Shown here in pieces: positions 1-8,625 of a stretch of 64,000 bases of DNA. Source of the DNA: Bradyrhizobium sp. AZCC 1721 (GTDB lineage Bacteria > Pseudomonadota > Alphaproteobacteria > Rhizobiales > Xanthobacteraceae); contig NZ_JAZHSB010000001.1 in the NCBI RefSeq assembly GCF_036924715.1, positions 2,533,001-2,597,000 on the forward strand. Reading direction: 5' to 3'. The notes below the pieces were generated by a model. The model did no database searches, had not been told where the DNA came from, and worked only from the letters and a program-made list of their open reading frames with translations. The translations under genes and the position numbers were made by a program. Position 1 is the first letter of the stretch. Every line of letters begins with the position of its first letter.

Positions 1-71
1 TGCCGGGGTGGGCTTCAAGTGGGCTGGAACGGATCCCGGATGCGGGGGCGCCGCGTCCGGTATGCCGACAG

Positions 72-749
72 CTACGCCATGAACATACGCGCGGCCGAGG
101 CCATCGTCAGCAGGGCGCCGAAGGCGATGAAGATCTTTCCGATCAGCGAGGTCTTGTCCAGGGTGGAACTCTCGTTGTTGACGGCTTGATCGGAGGCTTC
201 CGATGCAGGTTTGGTCGAGGCCATCGCGACCGTCTGCGTGGCGGAGTCCTCGGGCAGGGTCGCCTGCAGCGCACGATCGACATCGTTGAGCTGGTCGGAG
301 GCAACTACGGTAGCATCGGCCGGCGCCTCGGCGTCAGCCGGCTTGTCCGTCGCAGCTTGCAGGACGGTGTTGGCCTTCTCGGACATCGCCGCCGACATCC
401 CCTTGGCGCTGTCGGCCGGCGCATCGGCTGCCGTCATTTGTGCGTTGGCGTTTGCGAGCCATTCAGGCATCCCGGGCGGAGTGCCGCCGCTCGCATCGGC
501 GACCTGCTTTTCCTCAGGCTGCTTGTCCTCGACGGGTTTCGATGCCGCACGCGTGGATTTGCGATGGGCGGAGCGCTTCTTCAGGGAACGCGAACCCTGC
601 TTGGCGGACTTCTCGGACGTCGCGCTTTCCGGTTTCGACACCGCGGCGTCGTCGGCGGGGGCCGCCGTCGCCGGCGATGGTGCTGCGAAACCCAACAAAA
701 GCCCTGCCGCAAGAATGAAGGCCGACCCCGCGCTGGCTCGGATCGTCAT
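72..749 (-). CDS. Exported Ala/Lys-rich protein with C-terminal membrane anchor, unknown function
   Basis: I do not recognise this 225-residue protein. The ATG at 749 is chosen because a GGGGAGA ribosome binding site lies just upstream and the product then opens with a signal-like hydrophobic stretch (about residues 8-30, ending near ATAAPA). An earlier in-frame start at 848 would bury this signal. The middle is low-complexity and rich in Ala, Lys, Ser and Asp, with a basic Lys/Arg/Ser patch near residues 45-70. The last 25 residues form a hydrophobic helix ending in RMFMA, which looks like a tail anchor. Such a protein could span the periplasm, but nothing points to a specific role. It is divergent from the ECF sigma gene at 1098. 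Confidence 0.7.
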   Translation of the reverse strand: MTIRASAGSAFILAAGLLLGFAAPSPATAAPADDAAVSKPESATSEKSAKQGSRSLKKRSAHRKSTRAASKPVEDKQPEEKQVADASGGTPPGMPEWLANANAQMTAADAPADSAKGMSAAMSEKANTVLQAATDKPADAEAPADATVVASDQLNDVDRALQATLPEDSATQTVAMASTKPASEASDQAVNNESSTLDKTSLIGKIFIAFGALLTMASAARMFMA

Positions 750-1097
750 GTGGAATCTCCCCATTGGCCGCCGCCCGGCGGCGAAATGAGACCCCCCAGG
801 TGTCCACAGCACGGCGGAAAATAGGAATCTTCGGGCAACACCGGGCAAAAGCTGGGCAATGTCAGTCAGCCGACGTACTGGCGGGCATTTTGCCGACCGG
901 AATTAGCAAGCTACGCCGGATGCGAGCCTGCGCAATCGATGTTATGAGCCTGCCATCGCGCAGCCGGTTGTCTCCCGATTCCTTTGGATAGGGAGCCAGC
1001 CCAAGCTGCCGACGGGGCCTTTGATCACGAGTTCGTGATTGGATTGTCCTGACGTAACAAATTGAAAGATCGAGCGAATTGCAGGGTAGGAGCGCGG
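750..1097. other. Intergenic region upstream of the ECF sigma/NrsF pair
   Basis: This 348-base gap separates two divergent genes. I see no convincing gene in it. Its right end holds the candidate sigma-F-type promoter described at 1054-1078 and the ribosome binding site (AGGAG, about 1087) of the sigma gene. Confidence 0.6.
1054..1078 (+). promoter_or_regulatory. Candidate ECF sigma autoregulatory promoter (GTAAC ... CGAA)
   Basis: GTAAC at 1054-1058 is followed after 16 bases by CGAA at 1075-1078. From memory, Caulobacter sigma-F (partner of NrsF) uses a GTAACC/CGAA-type promoter, so this fits self-activation of the adjacent sigma gene. The match lacks the sixth base of the -35 element and is 1 base short if that element is counted as six bases. 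A transcript starting near 1085 would support the GTG start at 1098. Confidence 0.45.
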
Positions 1098-1643
1098 GTG
1101 CGCGAACGGGATGACGAATGGACCGGCCTGATGCGGTCGGCCATTGCAGGCGATAGCTCGGCGTATCATCGCCTGCTCAAGGCCGTCACGCCCGTGCTCC
1201 GGGCCGCGGCGCGCCGCGGTCTGGCGCGGGCAGGGCAACCGGTCGATCAATCCGAGGACATCGTGCAGGACATTTTGCTGGCGGTCCATCTGAAGCGGCA
1301 TACCTGGGATGTCACCGCCCCATTTGCCCCATGGCTGTTCGCGATCGCCCGCAACAAGCTGATCGATGCGCTGCGCCGCCGCGGCCGGCGCATTTTCGTC
1401 GATATTGACGATTTCGCCGAGACGCTGCCGGGCGAAGCGCCGGCCGAAACGGCTTCGCCAAGCGAGGTCGCTGCCCAGCTCCAGACGCTGCCGGCGCGGC
1501 AGCGCGAGGTGCTGCAGTCGATCGCGGTCGACAGCGCCTCGATCAAGGATACGGCCGCGAAATTTTCGATGAGCGAGGGCGCGGTGCGGGTGGCGCTGCA
1601 CCGGGGGCTGACCAGCTTGACGGCGAAGTTGCGGGAAAATTGA
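1098..1643 (+). CDS. ECF-family RNA polymerase sigma factor (NrsF-associated, SigF-like)
   Basis: This 181-residue protein has the two-domain layout of ECF sigma factors. Region 2 shows DQSEDIVQDILLAVH and WLFAIARNKLIDALRR, and region 4 shows LPARQREVLQ followed by a helix-turn-helix (SMSEGAVRVALHRGL). The GTG at 1098 is preferred over a TTG at 1062 because AGGAG sits just upstream and a promoter-like element overlaps the longer N-terminus. The stop codon lies just before the start of the NrsF-type anti-sigma gene, so the two are co-transcribed. By analogy with Caulobacter SigF/NrsF it may respond to heavy metal or oxidative stress. The response in this organism is inferred, not shown. Confidence 0.9.
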   Translation: MRERDDEWTGLMRSAIAGDSSAYHRLLKAVTPVLRAAARRGLARAGQPVDQSEDIVQDILLAVHLKRHTWDVTAPFAPWLFAIARNKLIDALRRRGRRIFVDIDDFAETLPGEAPAETASPSEVAAQLQTLPARQREVLQSIAVDSASIKDTAAKFSMSEGAVRVALHRGLTSLTAKLREN

Positions 1644-1645
1644 GC

Positions 1646-2284
1646 ATGGATACCGATCAGCTCATTCGAACGTTGGCGGCCGACAACGCGCACCGCGCGC
1701 GCCCGGTCGGCTTCGCGCTGATGCTGGCGCTCTTGGCCGCTGCACCGGTTTCGCTGTTGATGTTCTTCACCGAACTCGGCGTCAGGCCCGACGTGATGGC
1801 TGCAATGCGCAATCCGTTCTTCGACTTGAAGTTCGCGGTCACGCTGGCGCTCGCGATCTCGGCAATTGCCGTCAGCCTGCATCTGTCGCGACCCGAAGCA
1901 TCGCTGCGCGGATTTGGTTGGCTGCTGCTGGCGCCGGTGGGAATTTTGACCGCTGGGATCGGCGGCGAAATGATAATGCCGCAACGGCTGCCGATGATGA
2001 CGCGGCTGGTCGGCAAGAATTCGTGGGTCTGTCTGACGGCGATCCCGCTGATGTCGTTGCCGATCCTGGCCGGCGTGCTGCTCGGATTGCGTCACGGTGC
2101 CCCGTCGCGGCCTGCATTGGCGGGCGCCATCGCCGGACTATTGTCGGCGGGATTGGCGGCAACGCTCTATGCCTCGCATTGCACGGATGATTCACCGCTG
2201 TTCGTCGCGACCTGGTACACGATCGCGACCGCGCTGGTGACCGCGATCGGCGCGCTCGCCGGAGCGAAGCTGCTGAAATACTGA
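1646..2284 (+). CDS. nrsF: NrsF (DUF1109) family anti-sigma factor, six-helix membrane protein
   Basis: The 212-residue product is almost entirely hydrophobic, with about six membrane helices, as in the DUF1109/NrsF family that holds an ECF sigma factor at the inner membrane. Two cysteines stand out, in NSWVC and ASHC. NrsF proteins have two conserved cysteines needed to sense metal or redox stress, and these match in spacing and context. The ATG at 1646 lies 3 bases after the sigma stop codon, so translation is probably coupled. A TTG at 1640 is also in frame. The gene converges on the DUF2336 gene with only 14 bases between them. Confidence 0.88.
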   Translation: MDTDQLIRTLAADNAHRARPVGFALMLALLAAAPVSLLMFFTELGVRPDVMAAMRNPFFDLKFAVTLALAISAIAVSLHLSRPEASLRGFGWLLLAPVGILTAGIGGEMIMPQRLPMMTRLVGKNSWVCLTAIPLMSLPILAGVLLGLRHGAPSRPALAGAIAGLLSAGLAATLYASHCTDDSPLFVATWYTIATALVTAIGALAGAKLLKY

Positions 2285-2298
2285 AGCAGGCTACGAAC

Positions 2299-3408
2299 TT
2301 ACGCCGGTAGGTTCTGCTGCATGCGATGGAAGCGCAGCACCTGCTGTGCCGTCGAAGGTCGCAACCGTTCATAGGTGTCCTTGCAGGCGGCAAGATCCGT
2401 CGGCTCCGCGCCGGACAGTTCGTCGCGCATCCTGATGATGGTCTTGACCGTCGACCATGACAGTCCTGCGACCTTCGCCAAAATCATCACGCCTTCGGCC
2501 CGGCTTTCGATCATCATGTTCTCGGCGATTGCGACCGGCACGTTGGCAAGCGCCGCAATCGAGGCGTTGGCCTCGTCGAATTTCCCGGCATCGGCAAACG
2601 ACGCCACTTCGGATTCGTCGAGCCGGCCGTCCTCGTACAGGGACTTGACCAGCGCGTGCGCAATCTCAGTGTCCTTGGTGATATCAGAGGTCGCGGAGCG
2701 CGCGCGCCGCGTTGCCTCCTTGACCACGTTCGGCACCTCGGCCGCCTGCTGGGGATTGGCGGCCTCCAGCCGCTGCCGCACCGTATCGGAGGCCTTGGCG
2801 AGCAGTTTCAGGTAGAGATGCCGCGGCACGGACGGACGCATGCCGATGCAGGCGGTGAGATCGTCGTCGCCTTCGGCGCGGCTGACGAGGCGGGTAAAGC
2901 CGCGCTCGGTGAATTCCGCGCCGGGATTGTTGACGGTCGACTGGATCACCTGATCGTTGCCGCGCTGGACCAGCACCTCGGTAACCGCGCCGCTCAGCGT
3001 CTTGCGGGTCGAGATCGCCATCAAATGCGCCTGGCTCTTGCTGCGCGCATTCTCGATCAAGGTCTTGTCGTCGAGCCGCATCGATTGCGACAGCACAGGA
3101 CCCGCCACCTCGATGACGTCGTCGAATGCAAGCGCGCGGATGGTGAGCGGCGGGGCAGTGTCGATCGGGGCGAGACGGTTGGCCAGCAGCATCTTGGCCG
3201 AGGTTTCGATGTGGTCGATCAGGCACTGGAAGACGTCGTCGAATAGCCCGACCTGCTCGTCCGAATAATCCACCGCGCCGTTGATGAAGAGATCGGTCAC
3301 TCGACGGAGCGTCTCTACCCGGCGAGCGACGGTTCCGTGCGCAAGCGTGGACTGCAGCTCGTCGAGCAGGTTTCCGGGAGAAGGAGAGGTAGCGGTCTTC
3401 GAAATCAT
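2299..3408 (-). CDS. DUF2336 domain-containing protein
   Basis: This 369-residue, mostly helical, soluble protein matches the DUF2336 family, which is common in Rhizobiales and Caulobacterales and has no established activity. I see HEAT-like alternating helices, for example in the segments around IDHIETSAKMLLANRL and GAEFTERGFTRLVSR, and no membrane segment or signal peptide. The ATG at 3408 has AGGAC upstream and is preferred over an in-frame TTG at 3426. A second DUF2336 gene lies at 38779-39753. The neighbour upstream on the same strand is a diguanylate cyclase 62 bases away, so the two may form a transcription unit. Confidence 0.8.
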   Translation of the reverse strand: MISKTATSPSPGNLLDELQSTLAHGTVARRVETLRRVTDLFINGAVDYSDEQVGLFDDVFQCLIDHIETSAKMLLANRLAPIDTAPPLTIRALAFDDVIEVAGPVLSQSMRLDDKTLIENARSKSQAHLMAISTRKTLSGAVTEVLVQRGNDQVIQSTVNNPGAEFTERGFTRLVSRAEGDDDLTACIGMRPSVPRHLYLKLLAKASDTVRQRLEAANPQQAAEVPNVVKEATRRARSATSDITKDTEIAHALVKSLYEDGRLDESEVASFADAGKFDEANASIAALANVPVAIAENMMIESRAEGVMILAKVAGLSWSTVKTIIRMRDELSGAEPTDLAACKDTYERLRPSTAQQVLRFHRMQQNLPA

Positions 3409-3470
3409 GACTCTGTCCTGGAGCAAAAAGCGGCGGAGCTTCTTCGCCGCCGGAGCTGAAATATGTCGGG

Positions 3471-4619
3471 TCAGGCGCTGGTAATCCGGTTACGTCCTTG
3501 CGCCTTGGCTGCATAAAGCGCGCTATCGGCGCGCGCGAGAAATGTGTCTGATGTTTCGTTCGGGTTCAGCGTTGCAACGCCTGCCGACATCGTCACCTTC
3601 ATGCCCTGCGAGAATGCGCTCCAGTCGAGACCGGCAATAATGGCGCGCAACCGGTCGAGTGCGTGCATGGCTTGGTCGATGTCCATGTCGGGCAGCACCA
3701 GCAGGAATTCCTCGCCGCCATATCGGCCGAACCGGTCGATGCTGCGGATGTTGGCAAACATGGTGATCGAGAATGTCCGCAGCACCTCGTCGCCGGTCGG
3801 GTGACCGTAGGCGTCGTTGATGCGCTTGAACCAGTCGAGGTCGATCAGCGCGATCGAGCAGGGCGATCCGCTGCGGCTCGCGCGGGCAATCTCCTCCTCC
3901 AGCATCCGCATGATGCTGCGGCGGTTGGACGACCCGGTCAGTTCGTCGAGTTCGGCAAGCTCCTCGATCCGCTTGTACGCCGCCTTCAGTTCGAAGCTGC
4001 GGTCGTAGAGCATCTTGCGCATGGTAGAGCCATACAGTCCCACGAAGGCGCATTGTCCGATGGTGAGGACAAAGGAAAGCATGGCCGCGACGCGTTCGGT
4101 CTGGGTGGTAATCGGCAGGCCGATCGGGGTGCTGGCAAACAGGAAGATCGGCGCTAGGCCTACGATGGTGAGGGTCCAGGTGATGATCGCCTGCCGGGAC
4201 GTCATTCGCAGCGCGCCGAATCCAAAGATGAGGAATACGACGCTCAGGAAGGCAAATCCGATCTGTGGCGCGGCCAGCAGAAAACAGAGCTGGAGCGCGA
4301 CGTGGCCGGCGACCTGGAAGATCGTGAGATAATGGTCCTCGAACCGGTCGTTGAAGTGGGCTTCCGACAACACGACAAAGACCGACACCAATCCGATGCC
4401 GGAAAGGAAATAGGTCGATGGAATGATGATCGGGACGGTGCCGGCGTAGCAATAGACCAGCAGGACCGAGGTGATGAGCAAATAGCTGACGCCTTGCACG
4501 GCCAGCATCTGGCGGCGCTGGCCGGCCCGGCGCGTCAATACTTCCAGCGGCAGGCGGGCGACGCGCGCGGTCGCATTGTGGGAGCCTTGCTCCTGAAGCA
4601 ATGATGCCGCGCTGCTCAT
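3471..4619 (-). CDS. Membrane-anchored diguanylate cyclase (GGDEF)
   Basis: The N-terminal half (about residues 40-205) has five or six hydrophobic helices with no recognisable sensor domain. A short linker (AYKRIEELAELDELTG) leads into a GGDEF domain. The active-site loop is GGEEF at residues 301-305, and the RSID at 292-295 fits the RxxD inhibitory I-site exactly five residues before it. The substrate-binding DxxxxF-type segment (IDLDWFKRIND) is also intact. I therefore infer an active, product-inhibited enzyme that makes cyclic di-GMP from two GTP. No EAL domain follows. A DUF2336 gene lies downstream on the same strand. Confidence 0.93.
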   Translation of the reverse strand: MSSAASLLQEQGSHNATARVARLPLEVLTRRAGQRRQMLAVQGVSYLLITSVLLVYCYAGTVPIIIPSTYFLSGIGLVSVFVVLSEAHFNDRFEDHYLTIFQVAGHVALQLCFLLAAPQIGFAFLSVVFLIFGFGALRMTSRQAIITWTLTIVGLAPIFLFASTPIGLPITTQTERVAAMLSFVLTIGQCAFVGLYGSTMRKMLYDRSFELKAAYKRIEELAELDELTGSSNRRSIMRMLEEEIARASRSGSPCSIALIDLDWFKRINDAYGHPTGDEVLRTFSITMFANIRSIDRFGRYGGEEFLLVLPDMDIDQAMHALDRLRAIIAGLDWSAFSQGMKVTMSAGVATLNPNETSDTFLARADSALYAAKAQGRNRITSA

Positions 4620-5047
4620 GTCCCGCCGCTGTTGGTGATGCCGGACGAAACTTTAGGGAATAAAGCCTTTAGGTTTGGTATCTTTTGAGGTCGATCGGCT
4701 CCGTTAAAACCCTGCCATTGCACTGATTTCGCAACGGAAATCTGCCGAATTCCGATAGTGCGGAACCTGCCTGCGCGGGAACCCCAGGGGGCGTCACGTG
4801 GATGCTGCCCTGCCGGCGAAGCCTTGCTAAGGTCGGGCTCGCGTTTCAGGAAAGTGTTTCCGTAATATGGTACCAATTCTGGGGTTTAGCTCCTTTCTGG
4901 CGGCTTTCTGGCGGCAAAATGGCCTGGCACTGGCCATCTGTGGGGTAGATCACACATGCGATCCGGGCATTGCCGTAATGTGAAGAATCTCACTCTTCGC
5001 ATCGAACCGCCGGCCACCCCCGTCAGACCAATCTTGCGAGACGGCCA
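4620..5047. other. Intergenic region between a diguanylate cyclase and an ECF operon
   Basis: This 428-base gap lies between divergent genes. The only long open frame in it (minus strand, to 4876) has no family resemblance and I do not call it. I looked for an ECF-type promoter before 5048 and found no pair of elements with acceptable spacing. Confidence 0.5.
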
Positions 5048-5617
5048 TTGAGCGCGACACAGGCGGCTTCAGACGAAATTCTGATCGCTCGGATCGCCCA
5101 AGGCGACCGGCTCGCCATGCAGGTGCTTTACGGAAGGCACCATGTCAGGGTGTTCCGTTTCGGGCTTCGGCTCGTAAGGGACGAACAGGTCGCGGAAGAT
5201 CTCATCAGCGAGGTTTTTCTCGATGTGTGGCGTCAGGCTGGCAAGTTCGAAGGCCGATCCGCCGTTACCACCTGGCTCTTGGCGATTACGCGGTTCAAAG
5301 CCCTTTCGGCACTTAGGCGCCGCAAGGACGTTGGGCTGGACGAGGAGACCGCGAACGCGATCGAGGATACGTCCGACGATCCGGAAGTGGTGGCGCAGAA
5401 GAAGGATACGGGTGAAGCGCTGCGCAAGTGCCTGACGGCACTTTCGCCAGAGCATCGGGAGATCGTCGATCTCGTCTACTACCACGAGAAGTCCGTGGAA
5501 GAGGTAGCCGAAATCGTCGGCATTCCGGAGAATACCGTCAAGACGCGCCTGTTTTATGCGCGCAAGAAATTGGCCGAGTTGCTCAAAGCAGCAGGCGTAG
5601 AGCGAGGTTGGCCATGA
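5048..5617 (+). CDS. ECF-family RNA polymerase sigma factor
   Basis: The 189-residue protein shows sigma region 2 (AEDLISEVFLDVWRQ; TWLLAITRFKALSALRR) and region 4 (LSPEHREIVDLVYYHEKS, then IPENTVKTRLFYARKKL, a helix-turn-helix). The start is TTG at 5048; the first in-frame ATG would remove part of region 2. The stop codon overlaps the start of the next gene (ATGA at 5614-5617), a typical sigma/anti-sigma coupling. The third gene of the set encodes an exported protease. The regulon is unknown, but the protease is a likely member. Confidence 0.92.
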   Translation: MSATQAASDEILIARIAQGDRLAMQVLYGRHHVRVFRFGLRLVRDEQVAEDLISEVFLDVWRQAGKFEGRSAVTTWLLAITRFKALSALRRRKDVGLDEETANAIEDTSDDPEVVAQKKDTGEALRKCLTALSPEHREIVDLVYYHEKSVEEVAEIVGIPENTVKTRLFYARKKLAELLKAAGVERGWP

Positions 5618-6324
5618 TGGCAGCGAGCAAAAAAATGCTGGATCACGAGCCCAGCGAAATAGAGACGCTGTTGCCCTTCCACGCGGCCGGCACCCTGAGC
5701 GCGCGCGATGCACGCCGCGTCGAGGAAGCGCTTGCCGGGGATTCCGAGCTTGCCCGGCAGTATGCCGTCATCCGCGAAGAATACGCCGAGACGATCAGCC
5801 TCAACGAGAGCCTGGGTGCACCGTCCACGCGCGCCATGCAGAAGCTGTTTGCCGCAATCGACGCGGAGCCTGCGCGTGAGCCCTCGCGCTCGGTGAGCCT
5901 GTCCGCGCGGGTATCGGAGTTTTTCGCAAGCCTGTCGCCGCGTACGCTCGCCTGGTCGGCGAGCCTTGGCGCCGTGGCGCTCGTGCTGCAGGCCGGCGTG
6001 ATCGGCGCCGTACTGATGAAAAACCAGACCGCGTTGTTCGAGACGGCGTCGCTAAGCCTGAACGAGCGGCCATCGGCGCCGATTACGCGCGATCTCGCAG
6101 GCAGCGTCGCGCCACCGCGCGCGCTGGTGCGGTTCGCGCCTGAAGCGCGCATCGCCGACATCACGGCGCTGCTCGACAACTACCAGGCCTCGATCGACGG
6201 CGCCAAGGGCGGCATGTTCCGGCTGCAGTTCGGCAACAAGGCGATGAGCAAGGACGAAGTTGCTGGCCTGTTGAGCAGGCTGCAGCGTGAGAAAATCGTC
6301 AGCCTGGCGGTGGCAACGCCATAA
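5614..6324 (+). CDS. Membrane anti-sigma factor without the zinc-binding cysteines
   Basis: The 236-residue protein begins with a short helical domain (LLPFHAAGTLSARDARRVEEAL) of the kind that heads ASD/zf-HC2 anti-sigma factors, but the HxxxCxxC zinc motif is absent. One membrane helix follows at about residues 113-135 (LAWSASLGAVALVLQAGVIGA). The periplasmic C-terminus of about 100 residues (from SLNERPSAP onward) contains ALVRFAPEARIADITALLDNY. The ATG overlaps the sigma stop (ATGA). I infer that it sequesters the sigma factor at 5048 and senses an envelope signal through its C-terminus. The following protease gene starts 27 bases downstream. Confidence 0.85.
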   Translation: MMAASKKMLDHEPSEIETLLPFHAAGTLSARDARRVEEALAGDSELARQYAVIREEYAETISLNESLGAPSTRAMQKLFAAIDAEPAREPSRSVSLSARVSEFFASLSPRTLAWSASLGAVALVLQAGVIGAVLMKNQTALFETASLSLNERPSAPITRDLAGSVAPPRALVRFAPEARIADITALLDNYQASIDGAKGGMFRLQFGNKAMSKDEVAGLLSRLQREKIVSLAVATP

Positions 6325-6351
6325 GGCCGCCCGGGCCGGGCAAGAGGTCCC

Positions 6352-8079
6352 ATGGTTCATGATGGCGTGAGTTGGCGGGCAAGGATCCAGCGTGCGGCAT
6401 GGGTGTTGTCGACCGCGCTGCTTCCGCTGATCGCTTTCGGACCCTCGGCGGTGCATGCGCAAAGCATCATGCGCACCCCCAGTCTGAACGTCGGCTCGCG
6501 GATGCCCACCATCAGTCCGACGGTGACCCCGCGGATCAGTCCGACGGTTGCGGCGCGGCCGGCCATGCGCGCCGATACCGTCGCACGGACGCCGCCGTCC
6601 CGGATTGGCACCATGAGTTCGACCCTGCGAGTCCGTCCGGGCGCCGGCGTGCGGTCGACGCTGCCCCATGCGCGGTTTTCGCCCAACCTCTATCCGGCTT
6701 GCGCATATGCGCTTCGCGGTCCCGACGGTGAGTGCTTCGATCGTCCGGTGATGTCGACCGGCGGCGGCAACGGCACCTCGGCCAAGAAGGGCAAGGGCGG
6801 ATCGGGCAACAACAACGCACAGGAAGCGGTCAATCTGCGCGCGGTCAAGAACGAACTCGTCGCCGAAATCGACGGCGCGTTATCCACCGCCGAAGCCGAC
6901 CAACTGGCGCGGCGTCACGGCCTGGAGCGCATCGCGTCTCAAAACTTCCCGTTGCTCGGCGGCACCATCGGTCTGTTCCGCATCGTCGATAACCGGCCCG
7001 TGGACACCGTGCGCCGCGAACTCGCGGCCGACGCCAGCGTGCGTTCGGTGCAGCTCAATTTCCGTTACTTGCTGCAGGATCAGAAGAAGGCTTCGACCGC
7101 GGGCGATGCCGCGCAATACGCCGTCGCACAGCTTCGGCTGCCACAGGCGCACGCGCTCGTCCGCGGCATGAACGTCACCATTGCGGTGATCGATTCAGGC
7201 GTCGACATCAAGCATCCCGAACTCGCCAACTCGGTTGCCGACAGTTTCGATGCGCTCGGAAGCAAGGAAGGTCCGCATGTCCATGGCACGGGCATTGCCG
7301 GCGCGATCGTGGCGCATGCCAAGCTGATGGGGAGCGCACCGGAGGCGAGGTTGATCGCGATCCGCGCGTTCGGCGCGGGATCGAAGGGCGCGGAGAGCAC
7401 GTCCTATGTGATCCTCCGGGGACTGGACTACGCGGCCGAGCACGGCGCGCAGATCGTCAACATGAGCTTTGCCGGTCCGAAGGATCCGCTGATCGAGCGG
7501 GGCATCGCCGCTACCGCAGCCCGTGGCATCCTGATGGTGGCTGCGGCCGGCAATGCCGGAGCGAAATCGCCGCCGCTCTATCCGGCCGCCAATCCCAATG
7601 TCATCGCGGTGAGTGGCACCGACGCGCAGGAAAGACTGTTTGCGGCATCGAACCGGGGCAACCACATCGCGGTTGCAGCACCGGGCGCGGATATCTTCCT
7701 GCCGGCGCCCGATGAAAAATACCAGATCACGTCGGGCACCTCGTTCTCCGCCGCCTATATCAGCGGCGTCGCGGCGCTGATGATGGAGCGCAATCCTTCG
7801 TTGAAGCCGGGCGATGTTCGCGCAATTCTGACCGGGACCGCCCGCGATCTCGGCACTCCCGGCCGCGACGATCAGTTTGGGGCAGGTGGGGCCGATGCCT
7901 TTGCTGCCGTCACGGCCGCCGCACCGGCGGTTCCGCTTGCCTCGGTTTCCGGTAAGCCTGCGGGGGAGAAAGCGCCGGCGCATGACCCGGCCGCGGATAA
8001 CACTTCCGTGAGCCGCGCATTGAACGACGCCTCGCCCTCGATCGCAGCGGACAAATCGGCCGCAAACGCCGCAAAATAG
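6352..8079 (+). CDS. Exported S8 family (subtilisin-like) serine protease
   Basis: The 575-residue protein begins with a signal peptide (AALLPLIAFG region ending near VHAQS). A Pro/Thr/Arg-rich segment follows, then a Gly/Lys/Asn linker near residues 135-160, and a prodomain-like part before the catalytic domain. The subtilase triad is intact: Asp281 (VIDSGVD), His311 (HGTGIAG) and Ser464 (GTSFSAA), with the oxyanion Asn401 (AAGNAG). The C-terminal 60 residues are Ala/Pro-rich. It is the third gene of a sigma/anti-sigma unit, 27 bases after the anti-sigma stop. I infer that this ECF sigma controls a secreted or periplasmic protease, possibly one that processes an envelope substrate. The substrate is unknown. 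Confidence 0.92.
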   Translation: MVHDGVSWRARIQRAAWVLSTALLPLIAFGPSAVHAQSIMRTPSLNVGSRMPTISPTVTPRISPTVAARPAMRADTVARTPPSRIGTMSSTLRVRPGAGVRSTLPHARFSPNLYPACAYALRGPDGECFDRPVMSTGGGNGTSAKKGKGGSGNNNAQEAVNLRAVKNELVAEIDGALSTAEADQLARRHGLERIASQNFPLLGGTIGLFRIVDNRPVDTVRRELAADASVRSVQLNFRYLLQDQKKASTAGDAAQYAVAQLRLPQAHALVRGMNVTIAVIDSGVDIKHPELANSVADSFDALGSKEGPHVHGTGIAGAIVAHAKLMGSAPEARLIAIRAFGAGSKGAESTSYVILRGLDYAAEHGAQIVNMSFAGPKDPLIERGIAATAARGILMVAAAGNAGAKSPPLYPAANPNVIAVSGTDAQERLFAASNRGNHIAVAAPGADIFLPAPDEKYQITSGTSFSAAYISGVAALMMERNPSLKPGDVRAILTGTARDLGTPGRDDQFGAGGADAFAAVTAAAPAVPLASVSGKPAGEKAPAHDPAADNTSVSRALNDASPSIAADKSAANAAK

Positions 8080-8625
8080 CCTGCCGCGCAGCGATTTTCC
8101 GACGATCATCCCTGAAGACAAGGTTAAAAAAAATCGTCCGGCGTTTTGAACGTCCGGAGAGGGTGTCGCGACTTATCAACGTGGGAGCGGTAATCCCTCC
8201 CCATAGGCTGTATTCGGCGCGAGCGCCCATCCACCCCAAGCGCCCATATAGCTTGACCCGTCCGGTTGTCCCCCCGGACGGGTCTTTCATTTTCAGCGCA
8301 GGTTTTTGGACGAAGCTACGTTTCGTGCGGCACCGCGACGGCTTGCGGCTGCAAGTTTTCCGACTCGTCTGAACGATGCGCAATTTTCCCGTGCATCTTC
8401 TCAACTGAAAGGATCGAGGCTCGCCGCGTAACGCGACCATGCTGCTGTGCGGCTTGACCGCGAAGAGCGGATTAACCCGTATTTGTGCGGGTTTCTTCGA
8501 TTGCTGCGCGCTCCCGTCGCTTCACGCACTGGACAACGAAAAAGTTTTCCACAGAATATCCCAGTCACATCCCACTGATTCGTCTCGGTTGCGTCTGCGT
8601 CCGTCCCCCTCTTACGGGCTGATTT
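8080..8625. other. Long intergenic region with a strong terminator hairpin and possible small RNA
   Basis: This 546-base gap holds no convincing gene. The short plus-strand frame at 8163-8372 crosses a strong hairpin and has no recognised family. The segment from about 8150 to 8290 contains a second small inverted repeat (GGGAG ... CTCCC near 8182-8200) before the hairpin at 8257-8282. Together they could be a small RNA or a structured tail of the protease transcript. I cannot decide between the two from sequence. Confidence 0.4.
8257..8293 (+). terminator. Rho-independent terminator candidate
   Basis: A perfect 9-base stem (CCCGTCCGG at 8257-8265, CCGGACGGG at 8274-8282) with an 8-base loop is followed by TCTTTCATTTT. 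It lies about 180 bases beyond the protease stop codon, so it either ends a long 3' tail or ends a separate small RNA. Confidence 0.7.

Noticed and set aside
4616..4876. 86-residue minus-strand frame in the intergenic region before the ECF operon
   Set aside because: No recognisable motif or ribosome site; it appears to be a chance frame.
5004..5025. ECF promoter (GAAC with CGTC) upstream of the second sigma gene
   Set aside because: The spacing between the elements is about 13 bases, too short for ECF promoters.
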